A stretch of DNA of 64,000 nucleotides from Blastocystis sp. Blastoise (lineage: Eukaryota; Sar; Bigyra; Opalinata; Blastocystidae), in contig JBBPEB010000020.1 of assembly GCA_039096225.1 (NCBI GenBank), positions 468,123 through 532,122 on the forward strand, read 5' to 3'. Positions 55,511-64,000 of the stretch are shown here, one piece after another. The notes under the pieces were generated by a model, which was not told the DNA's origin, did no database searches, and saw only the letters and a program-made list of their open reading frames with translations. Within the stretch, counting starts at the first letter, position 1. Each line of letters starts with the position of its first letter. A program made the translations under genes and the position numbers.

Positions 55511-56995
55511 ATGATACAAAGTGCTCGTTTAAATGTTTCAAATAAAGGATTAGTAGGCGTAAATCATCGTGCTACTGGTCATGAATATCGAAATTATATT
55601 GTTCCAGGATCTATTCCTGATGGAGAAGAACGTTATCCAATTAATTATTCTATTGCTCCAAATTCATTATATGCTGTTAAGAAAATTGAAAGTAATATGG
55701 TCAATAGAGCAACATCCAATCCATTTTTCTCCTATTTATCAGAAACCAGACAAGATATTATACAAAGTTCCTTAGAAGAATCAGAAGAAAGTGAACCAAT
55801 AGATGAAGGATCTGGGTTATTACCTGATGGTAGAATTCCGAAGAATTTCACAAGAAAACTCATTTATGCTCATGATTATGTCTTACCTTATATGAAACAA
55901 AATCATATGTCTGATTATGCTAAATATTCTAGATTATTAAATCCTCGTACAATTGATAGTGCTATTGATTTTACTAGAAGAGATCGTGATGGTTATTTAT
56001 ATTCTAGAGGTGGTAATTTATTTTCTAATATTTATCACACTGTAAGTGATGTATACAATGTGTCTGATAAATTAACTGGAGGTATTAATAATATCACTCA
56101 TGGAATAAGTAATGCTGTTGATTATGGTGCAAATAAATTTAAAGATCTCAAGAATTGGTGGAGAGATATTAATGTTGATCCAAAAGAAGGATTCAATGAT
56201 ATTAAAGGAAAACTTGTAAGTGATAGAAATAATTTATATGATAATTGGAAATTAACTGATGATAATGAAGCTAAGAAAAAGAATAAAATATTAGCTGATA
56301 ACTATTTTAGATTTGCTCATATGTCAGGTAATGATACTAAAGAACAAAGACTTAACAAAACTAAATCTTTAGAAGATCAAGCAAAAACATTTCATAAAAA
56401 TTATATTCCCTATGCAGAAAACCCTACATTTGTTAATAAAGTTGTTAATACTGCAACAAATGTAGGAACACCAATTGTTAATGGTGTTAAAAAAGTTGCA
56501 AACTCTATTGTTAGTGGTACAAAGAACGTATTTAATAGTTTTTCTGATTGGTGGTATGGTAAAAATCCAGATGAAGAAATACCACAAACAGAAAATCCAA
56601 TAGAAACAAATAATAATGTTATACCAACTTCTTCATCTACTCCTGATACTCTAACACAAGAAAATATTCATAATATTACTATAGAAGATTCAAATCCTCC
56701 AAATTTAATTCCTCTTATGAATGATCCTACTGTTCCTTTACCTGATACTGTTCCAATGTCTCAAGCAATCACGAATAATTTCACTCCAAATATTACACCT
56801 GTAGCACCTATTTCTAATCCAGTAGAAAATGTCACTCTTGAAAATAAAAGAAATAAAAAAGAAGATGATGAATTTCAATCATTTGATGAAGATGATGGTG
56901 AGGTATTTTATGATCTCGAAGAAGGTAATGGATTACGTAGAAAAAGACGTATTTCAAAAAATAAAAAATTAAGAAATAAACGTAGAAAACATTAG
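55511..56995 (+). CDS. Large virion-type protein (494 aa), paralogue of the 548-aa protein
   Basis: Residues 16-61 (GVNHRATGHEYRNY, then SIAPNSLYAV, then IES) match the N-terminus of the 548-aa protein at 22420-24066. GSGL at 100-103 and GNGL near 474 resemble protease sites. Amphipathic segments follow at about 165-330 (repeated VNKVVNTATNVG and VKKVANSIVSGT-like stretches), then a Pro/Asn-rich region and a very basic C-terminal tail (RRKRRISKNKKLRNKRRKH) that could bind DNA. Its features recall adenovirus-type minor/core proteins (an amphipathic helix plus a basic tail), but homology to those is not claimed. Confidence 0.65.
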   Translation: MIQSARLNVSNKGLVGVNHRATGHEYRNYIVPGSIPDGEERYPINYSIAPNSLYAVKKIESNMVNRATSNPFFSYLSETRQDIIQSSLEESEESEPIDEGSGLLPDGRIPKNFTRKLIYAHDYVLPYMKQNHMSDYAKYSRLLNPRTIDSAIDFTRRDRDGYLYSRGGNLFSNIYHTVSDVYNVSDKLTGGINNITHGISNAVDYGANKFKDLKNWWRDINVDPKEGFNDIKGKLVSDRNNLYDNWKLTDDNEAKKKNKILADNYFRFAHMSGNDTKEQRLNKTKSLEDQAKTFHKNYIPYAENPTFVNKVVNTATNVGTPIVNGVKKVANSIVSGTKNVFNSFSDWWYGKNPDEEIPQTENPIETNNNVIPTSSSTPDTLTQENIHNITIEDSNPPNLIPLMNDPTVPLPDTVPMSQAITNNFTPNITPVAPISNPVENVTLENKRNKKEDDEFQSFDEDDGEVFYDLEEGNGLRRKRRISKNKKLRNKRRKH

Positions 56996-57042
56996 TTAAT
57001 TTTAATTTGTTTTATTTATTATTATTTTTAAAAACTAAACAA

Positions 57043-57053
57043 TTTGTTTTGTT
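57043..57053 (+). promoter_or_regulatory. TTTGTTTTGTT motif without a downstream gene
   Basis: Perfect copy after the last late gene, pointing at the 3' end of a minus-strand gene; perhaps a relic of a lost gene. Confidence 0.4.
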
Positions 57054-57069
57054 ATTTATAAAAATTAAT

Positions 57070-57237
57070 TTAAAAATCAATAAAATTTTTTATATAATCT
57101 TCATAATCATCCTCACTTTCAGTTTGAATAGTATCCATTTCAGAATCACTATCACTTAATTCATCAACTTCAAAATTTCCATAAGGTTTCCAATTACCTT
57201 CTTTATAATCTGGAGCAAATTGCTTTGGAGAATCCAT
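57070..57237 (-). CDS. Small acidic viral protein (55 aa) under HSE control
   Basis: An ATG at 57237 opens a 55-codon frame (starts MDSPKQFAPDYKEGNW) that is acidic at the C-terminus (SDSDSEMD, ESEDDYEDY). It lies just inside the right TIR, facing left, with an eight-unit HSE array 48 bp upstream. This mirrors the position of recombinase 1 at the left TIR, so the duplicated TIR promoter drives one gene at each end. The function is unknown; acidic miniproteins can act as regulators or protein mimics, but nothing shows that here. Confidence 0.6.
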   Translation of the reverse strand: MDSPKQFAPDYKEGNWKPYGNFEVDELSDSDSEMDTIQTESEDDYEDYIKNFIDF

Positions 57238-57284
57238 AATAAATAGTATAAAAATAGAAAAAAAACGAATAATACAATTTGTTA

Positions 57285-57322
57285 TTCTAGAAGTTTCGAG
57301 AATGTTCTAGAATGTTCTAGAA
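57285..57322 (-). promoter_or_regulatory. Heat-shock element array, 8 units, right TIR
   Basis: Eight TTC/GAA triplets alternate at exact 5-bp spacing at the inner edge of the right TIR, facing the 55-aa gene. The left copy has ten units because the alternation continues past the TIR edge. Confidence 0.9.
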
Positions 57323-58059
57323 AATTGATATACATCCCGCCACCTAAAACCACTGGAACACAATTAGTTTCCCCAGTTTCCCCAATATAATTGTGTTTTT
57401 GTGTTCCAAAATCCCTCATTTTTACAATTTTAAGCAATTTGATTGGACAATTCACGATGACGCATCCTATTTCCATAACGGTCACCCTTGTTTCCAAAAG
57501 TCTCTCGTTATAGTCGTGGTGGTGGGTACATCTTTTTACAAGACCACACCACCACCAGCTTTTCTTTCACCCACTATAAATACATACCTTGATCACTTTA
57601 CTCTTTTTTATATAAATTTTTTATGATTATCATGACTTTTTATATTATTTATTGATCACTATACATACATTTTTATTTTTATATATTCCCGTGATTATTT
57701 TTATTATTTCTTTTTAGATAGAACCATCCATTTCATCTTTTCTCTATATAAAGGGAGGGTCGGGGTGTGTGTTTATTTAGCACATTCTGTGCTTCTTTTC
57801 GTATTTCTTTCTGTATTCCCGTGATTATTTTACTCACTTTACCAACGATGGAGTCATTTTCCATGAATATTCCCTGTAAAGGGGAGGGTGTGAGTGTATA
57901 TTTTATTTCTTTTATGATTACTATGAGTTTCTCCTTGATCACTTTACGTTTCACGTTGGAATCGGAACACAAATAAATTAAAAATAAATAAACATGGGAA
58001 AAAATAAATACACACACACACTACCCTACACTCCCATGGTTATTTTACTTCAGAAATGT

Positions 58060-58180
58060 TATTAATTCTTCCGTCGAGAACAAAAAGGGGGGATGACTTC
58101 CCCGCTTATGGCTGCGCGCGTCGCGCAGACTCTATGCGGGGTTTGCATACCCCCTTCTGCAGTTCGAAGAACGGAAGAAT
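58060..58180. other. Right terminal GC-rich nested palindrome
   Basis: Same nested stems as the left end, in the same relative configuration (not a flipped isomer), with one substitution. The inner copy of the outer stem is at 58060-58074; outside the TIR the flank is AAAAATT, so the five extra pairing bases found at the left end are missing here. Confidence 0.85.
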
Positions 58181-59714
58181 AAAAATTACCAAATTTCTCC
58201 GTGCCTGCTAGTGTCAGTTTGACTTTTGTCGTTATTTAAAGGAATTATTGTTGTTTTATAATAGTTGAGGTCGTATTCATTACATATAAAATGTTTTTAG
58301 AGTTTATAGTTAGTGATCTGTGTATTGATATGTTGTCAAGTTCTTAATATAAACAAATTTACCCGTCAAAACTATTCATTAGACTAACTCGTCAATAAAA
58401 GTTAATTTTATAAAAATAAATATAAAGAATGTAAGTAGATATAGGAAAAATAAGAAAACAATAAAAAATGAAAATGGAAAAATAAGTGTTTTTATAAAAA
58501 TGAAAAATATTGGATAAGATAAAAATAATCCAATAATTTTGGTTAAAATTTTGTGCGAAAATGGTTTTTTGCGATTTTTAGCCAGAAATTTAGAGTTTTC
58601 GAAAAATTTCTTTAACAGTCATTTTTAGAATTGTGTTCCGGTTTTTATGATGTTATTTTTATTTTATAAAAGTTAATAACAAAGTCAATAAAGGTGAAAG
58701 TGTGTGAGACACCGTACTTTTGGGCTGCTAAATTAAGGATATTAATATTATTATTTATTGTCTTTAGTTATATTTATTTTATATTATTATTCACACAACG
58801 ATAAATAAATAAAAAATGACGTTTCTAAAAGAATTCTGAACGAATGAAAACAAACAACATACCCGACAAAAATAACCTATTTTTTGGCCACTCTATTCGC
58901 TATGACTGAAAATATCTGAATCAATCTGAACCGTTCAAAGCTTATGGATCAAACTTTTTAATTCACGGGAATGCCTGACAGTGAATGAGAATATTTTTAA
59001 ATATTTCTTTTATTGTAAGATTTTATTCTTAACATCCTTTATACCTTGTCAAAATCAGTCACTATACAAAAATTTAAACTCATATAACAACTTTTGAAGA
59101 CCAAGAGAATACTGAAATTAAATATATATTTGTAATTATGCAGTTATTAGTACTTCATTATAAGTGATTAATATAAATATTTATATGAAATCCGTTAAGT
59201 ACATGCTTACGGCCTAATTCTTAGAATTTCTTCTAAAATTCATTTAATAGAGTGAGATTCAAAATAATATTGGCTTTTACATATATTACAGACATTCGTC
59301 TATATTTTCTCAAAAGGAGAGGAGATATTGTTCTGTGTCAAGTAAATGTCGAAAATGTAAAATGTTGTTAAAAATTTACAAATTTACATATATTGCGTTT
59401 AATTAGCTACGCTAATTATACTGACAAGAAATCAGCTTATAATAGCAAGCTTAAGTGTTTAAAATCTTGATAATTGCTAAATAATTTTCTGTATTTGGCT
59501 CATTTTGATAATGAAATGATTATTCTCAGTTTTTATATTATAGTTGACTCAAAACTAACATAAATTCATTAACCTACACTATTGAGAATACATCAGATTA
59601 CAACTCATATCAGGTACTGTTCGCTTTTAAAGCATGAAAAACTATAAAAAAAATAATACAGATTTTCATGAGTGTGAATAGAACTTTTAAACAGATTTTT
59701 ATTAAATAAAACAT

Positions 59715-59716
<2 letters not shown>
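58181..59716. other. Host flank without recognised genes
   Basis: AT-rich but of moderate complexity, similar in composition to the left flank (18.5-19.1 kb). No coding exon, RNA gene or repeat that I can support. Confidence 0.6.

Positions 59717-59793
<77 letters not shown>
59717..59793. repeat. (TA)n microsatellite
   Basis: Uninterrupted TA run of about 77 bp directly beside a tRNA-like sequence. Confidence 0.97.
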
Positions 59794-59796
<3 letters not shown>

Positions 59797-59864
59797 GCTT
59801 ATGTCAGGAGTTGAACCTGATGGCCATGTAATTATTAAAGCCTCTCACCTTATAGAGCATAAGA
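59797..59864 (-). tRNA. tRNA-like sequence 1, degenerate (68 nt)
   Basis: On the minus strand, TCTTATG and CATAAGC can form an acceptor stem (6 of 7 pairs). CTCT-ATAAGGTG-AGAG gives a D arm with the GG pair, and TCAGG-TTCAACT-CCTGA gives a perfect T arm with a canonical T loop. The anticodon stem pairs poorly, and positions 8-9 appear to be missing. It is exactly as long as the second copy at 63856. Probably a tRNA pseudogene or tRNA-derived repeat rather than a working tRNA. Confidence 0.4.
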
Positions 59865-60099
59865 GTTATAACAGTATTAATATATATATATATATATATA
59901 GAAGCATATATTATATATGAATGAATATTAATATGATATATATGTATATTTATAAAGAAAAAATTATTCAACTAAATATTAATTAATGTAGGAATAAGAA
60001 TCATGTAAATAGATATAAATTACTAAAATAGTAATCAATAATATAAAAAAAAAATAAATCTTTTTATTAATAAAAACAGAAAATATATAATATAATAAT

Positions 60100-62000
60100 A
60101 TATTTAATAGATAGAAATTAGTTAAATATGAAAAAGAAGTCTATATATGACAAATATAAAAAAAAATAAAAGACAGAAACTAAGTATTAAAAAATGAAGA
60201 AAGGAGGATGAAGCTAACTAAAAGGATATAGAGTAAGAAAAAAAATATAAAGAAGAATTAAAAGAAAATGAAATAATACTAGAAAATATTAGAAGAATTA
60301 AAAAAGAAGGACAACAAAAAGTACTATATAATAGAATAATTAGAAAAGAAGATGTAGAAAGAAATTAGAAGAATAGTCAAGGAAAATAAAGTATGAGGAG
60401 AGTATACATAGGAAGTACAATAGAGTGGAGACATCTAAAAGAAAAGAAATAACTATTCAAAAGAAATAGAGTAGGAATATAAAATATATATATATATAAG
60501 AATGAATTGCAAATGATACTATATGTTATAATAGAGTAAAATATTGAGATTAGATAAAATGACGATAATATGAAGGGAAAGGAGTAGAAGATTTAGAAAG
60601 CAGAAAAATAGGAAGAAGAATAAGAAGATTGAACAGAAAAACATAGAAAGAAGGAGATTGAGAAGAAAAAGAATGAGGTAATAAGAATAAAAATGAGATT
60701 GAGAAAGAAGAAGAAGAAGAAGAAGAAGAAGAAAGAGAAAGAGAAGGAGAAGTAGAAGGAGAAGGAGAAGTAGAAGTAGAAGGAGAAGTAGAAGGAGAAG
60801 GAGAAGTAGAAGTAGAAGGAGAAGTAGAAGGAGAAGTAGAAGTAGAAGTAGAAGGAGAAGTAGAAGGAGAAGGAGAAGTAGAAAAAGAGAAAGAGAAGGA
60901 GAAGGAGAAGGAGAAGGAGAAGTAGAAGTAGAAGAAGAAGGAGAAGGAGAAAAAGATGAATAGAAGAAGAAGAAGGATATCAATGAAGAGAAGGAGATTG
61001 AGAAGGAGAACAAGGAAAAGAACGAAAAAAAAAAAAGAATATATCAAAAAAGAAGAATATATATATAAAGAAGAAGAATAAAGAGAATAATTATATATAG
61101 ACGAAGAATAAGATAAACAGAAGATATAGAAAAGAAGGAGAAGGAAGAGAAAAGAAGAAGTACAATAGAAAAATATGTTGGAAAATAATGATAAATAGAA
61201 GATATAGAAGAAGAAGTAGAAGCAGAAAATATAGAAGAAAGATATATAAACGATGATAGAGAAGAATAAGTAGAATATATATATAGAAGAAGAAAAAAGG
61301 TGAAGAATGATAAATAGAAGACATAGAAGAAGAATAAGAAGATAAAGGAGGTACATAAGATATAGGAGGAGAATGATATGGAGAAAATGTAGAATAAGAA
61401 TAAGGATAAATAGAAGAGAAAATACAGATGAAGGAGATAGAGAGAAAAAGAATATATAGAGAAGAATGTATAGAAAGAGAAGAAGAAGAGAAGAAGAAAA
61501 ATAAGATCAAATAGAAGAAGAAGAAACAGAAGGAGAGAGAAAGAAGGTGATTCAGAATTAAAATAAATAGAAGAAGGATAAATAGAAGAAGGATAAATAG
61601 ATGAAGAAGAACGAGAAGGGAATGAACAAAGGGACAGAGAATAAGGATATATAGAAGAAGAAGGAAAATAGAAATAATGTGTAGATGAATAATTAAAATG
61701 AATAAGAAATAAGGAAAGTATAATTGGAAGAAGATGAGAAAAAGAAGTAATAATATAGAAGGAAATAAAGAAGAAGAATAGGAAAAGGAAGAGTTGAAGG
61801 AAATGAAAAAGAAGAAGATCATGATAAAGAGAAGGAAATGAAGAGAGTATGTAATGATAGGAGAAGAAGAACCAGTAATAATTATGGAGGAAAGAAGAAA
61901 GTGAAGGAAAAACTAGAATATAGAATAGAAGAACATGAAATAAAACATACTATAAAGTAATATTAAGAAAAACAATAACTGTATTATGTAACATAAGAGT
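60100..62000. repeat. Purine-rich tract with (GAAGGA/GTAGAA)n core
   Basis: For almost 1.9 kb the plus strand is mostly A and G with few C. The densest part (60697-60960) consists of GAA, GTAGAA and GGAGAA units. Minus-strand frames rich in Ser, Leu and Phe are by-products of this skew. Such tracts can form triplex DNA; no gene is called. Confidence 0.8.
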
Positions 62001-62123
62001 ATAAGAATAAAAATGAGTAAAAACTAGAGAGTAGATGAATGGAAGAGAGAAGAGGAGAACAAGGCCAATTCAGGACAAGAGGAGAAAATAAGAATGAAGA
62101 AAAACAAATATATAAAAGTTTTG

Positions 62124-62125
<2 letters not shown>

Positions 62126-62179
<54 letters not shown>
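62126..62179. repeat. (TA)n microsatellite
   Basis: Uninterrupted TA run of about 54 bp. Confidence 0.97.
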
Positions 62180-62181
<2 letters not shown>

Positions 62182-63855
62182 AAAAAGAATAAAAAATATA
62201 AATAAGTCTATAAATATATTGAATTAAACTAATAATAAAGAAAAATAAAAGTAATTCTTAATAATAAAGAAAATAATAATATGTAAGCAAAATAAAAAAA
62301 GTCAATTATATATATATATATATACATAAATAAGAAAAACCAAGAAGTTAGTGACAAGAAGAACAAGAACTAGGCTTAATAACTATATAATAACCTATAT
62401 AAATATCTATATAATATTATAATTATAATTATAAAGAAAATAAATACAGAAAATATATACATCTAGAATCTGAATATGACTAATACAAACTAACTCTAAT
62501 TATAAGCATTTGAGTGTTATAGGTAGTGATTAAGTGAAGAGATCCATGCTTCTCTGTAATTTAAGACCAATCTATTTATCCAATTAAGTAATTTTTTTTT
62601 TGAAAGTATCAAGCCACGCTCAGTTAATATAACCGACCAATTGCTACTCAGTGAGAAAGCCTAAAGAAATAACTTTGTATGGTGACGTCACATCATCCAA
62701 TTTAAACCACAATACAATAGCAGATCATCTAGCTCAACCACTTTACACCACTCAGACAAGCTCACCATAGAGAAAGAGAACATAGCACAACAGATCAATC
62801 TGCCAATGGAGACTGGAAGGTACTCTACTATACTCCTAGGGCCTATATATAGATAAATATATACTTAAAACATACAAAAACGAAATTAATCATATTTTTT
62901 ATATGATTATTGAAACTTCACTATAAATTAACTTATTAAATTTTATTGAAATCTTAATATTTCTACTTTTTATTATTTATTATTTTATTTAAATACTTTA
63001 AACCGTTATTCTTACTCCTGATGTCTTCTTGTTGTTGATGGAGTATGTATTTATGTAAATAAAATTAGTTAATTGATTAATTATTTATAGAGTGTTACAT
63101 AAAATGAAATTAATGGTTATGGTCATGAGGAAATCACTAGACTTGATGAAGACAACAAAAATTAGTCGATTATATGATAGTCACTAGATTGCCTAAATGT
63201 GTAGAACTGTCAGAAAAGGTGAGTTTGTGTGTGTTTAAATTTAAATTCAACATTAATTTAAATACATATTTCACTAATTAATTCAATTTTAGAGAAGTTA
63301 CAAACACAATTGATTTTTCTAGTTGATATTATGAGTTAGAATGTCGTTATTTTAATTTTCTATTAGTAATTTGAATTTAATTATGACCTATATAAACTAA
63401 AGTTAATTATAATAGTTTTCTAGGTAATGTAGATTTGTCAAGGTTCTTTAAAAGTCTCAAGAGTGGTTTATAAATGTTACAAATGACTTTTAGTGTCAAT
63501 CATGTTAATATAAACAGTAGAAATGCTTTTTAAGAGTATAAACTAATAATGCATTGCGTGTTTATAGGCTTCAAGGTGTTATTGATGAATATTTATTTTT
63601 TATTTGTGTGTAGAATTGATCAATAGGATATATAGCAAAACAAAATAATGAATATGGTATTCTAAGTGAATGCAATTGTGAATGTGTTGTGTGTTGAATA
63701 TAGTAAACTAAAAACATTATAAAAAAGCGACTAGCAATGTATAGAGTTTATTTAATTACATGAAACTCAATATACCCTTTCATACTGGTTCTAATGAATG
63801 AGAATATCTATAGAGAAAAATATTTAAATTTTTTTATAAAAAATATAATATATGA
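62180..63855. other. Host DNA without a supported gene
   Basis: A block of higher complexity at about 62530-62850 (with a TGACGTCA palindrome at 62682-62689) stands out from the AT-rich surroundings and could hold an exon or promoter, but no open frame with splice sites was convincing. The rest is AT-rich. Confidence 0.5.
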
Positions 63856-63923
63856 CCCTAGATCAGGAATTGAACCTGATAACAATCTATTAATGATTGC
63901 TACTAACCATATTCAGTCTAAGG
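63856..63923 (-). tRNA. tRNA-like sequence 2, apparent TAA anticodon (68 nt)
   Basis: On the minus strand, CCTTAGA and TCTAGGG form a 7-bp acceptor stem with one G-T wobble. CAATC-ATTAATA-GATTG is a perfect 5-bp anticodon stem with a 7-nt loop reading TAA (Leu). TCAGG-TTCAATT-CCTGA is a perfect T arm. The D stem is weak, positions 8-9 seem absent, and the long variable arm expected of a normal tRNA-Leu is lacking. It may be a pseudogene, an organelle-like tRNA or a tRNA-derived element. Confidence 0.45.
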
Positions 63924-64000
63924 AATATTAATTATTTGAATATAACCATGTATATATGTTTAACAGACAAAAACCCAAAATATAATTATATAATTATATA

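Larger units (their letters stand above)
57285..58180. repeat. Right terminal inverted repeat, 896 bp
   Basis: Inverse of 19132-20027 with the same length. Differences noticed include A/T in the hairpin, T/C in the GTGTTCTGATTCC word, a cluster of about four near the CCCTCCC word, and T/C in the ACGATTATAACG word. The high identity indicates a recent insertion or continuing gene conversion. Confidence 0.95.

Noticed and set aside
60519-61822. Long Ser/Leu/Phe-rich minus-strand frames that look like membrane proteins
   Set aside because: Overlapping frames in a purine-skewed repeat tract; composition is explained by the GAA/GGA units.
62682-62689. TGACGTCA (CRE-type) palindrome as a promoter element
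   Set aside because: A single 8-bp site with no identified gene beside it; chance occurrence cannot be excluded.

Overview
The window is AT-rich nuclear DNA of a eukaryote. It has short spliceosomal introns (about 33-60 bases in the transposon genes, GT...AG, some with TACTAAT/TTCTAAC-like branch sites), standard stop codons, Asn/Ser-rich coding sequence, long AT microsatellites and several transposon families. I cannot name the host; an early-diverging fungus or an amoeboid or flagellate protist would fit.

The centre of the window (19132-58180) is an endogenous DNA virus of the Polinton-like / virophage-like kind. It is bounded by two 896-bp terminal inverted repeats (TIRs) that differ at only about a dozen positions by eye. 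The outermost 120 bp of each TIR is a GC-rich nested palindrome that can fold into a terminal hairpin. The virus encodes two different tyrosine recombinases, a primase-SF3 helicase, a probable OB-fold ssDNA-binding protein, an adenain/Ulp1-like protease, an A32-like packaging ATPase, two tandem paralogous capsid-type proteins, two proteins sharing a GxYT module, two large paralogous basic virion-type proteins and about nine small proteins of unknown role. No DNA polymerase, retroviral integrase or RNA polymerase gene was seen. Viral genes lack introns. Nearly all are open; the exception is the 5' end of the second recombinase.

Two sequence signals divide the viral genes. Perfect heat-shock-element arrays (TTCnnGAA repeated every 5 bp, up to ten units) lie in both TIRs and upstream of the recombinase, SSB, primase-helicase and two or three small genes. 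A different motif, TTGTTTTGTT, lies 0-75 bp (usually 20-30) upstream of nearly all structural genes. The inferred scheme is host heat-shock factor switching on early replication/excision genes, followed by a separate late programme. A heat-inducible endogenous virus is the most interesting system in the window.

The virus is interrupted by about 13.6 kb of host-like DNA (about 31.55-45.1 kb) that carries an intron-containing small membrane-protein gene, microsatellites and a two-gene CACTA/Plavaka-type transposon (unit B). The transposase of unit B has a one-base homopolymer frameshift. Without this insertion the virus would be about 25.5 kb, a normal size for the group. A related transposon (unit A, 3.8-8.6 kb) with the same divergent two-gene layout lies outside the virus.

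The rest is host sequence: an Asn/Ser-rich partial gene at the left edge, a hAT-type MITE with 8-bp target duplication, a palindromic repeat, a 2.8-kb ATAATCCATAG minisatellite, long gene-poor stretches, a 1.9-kb purine-rich tract and two 68-nt tRNA-like sequences near the right end.
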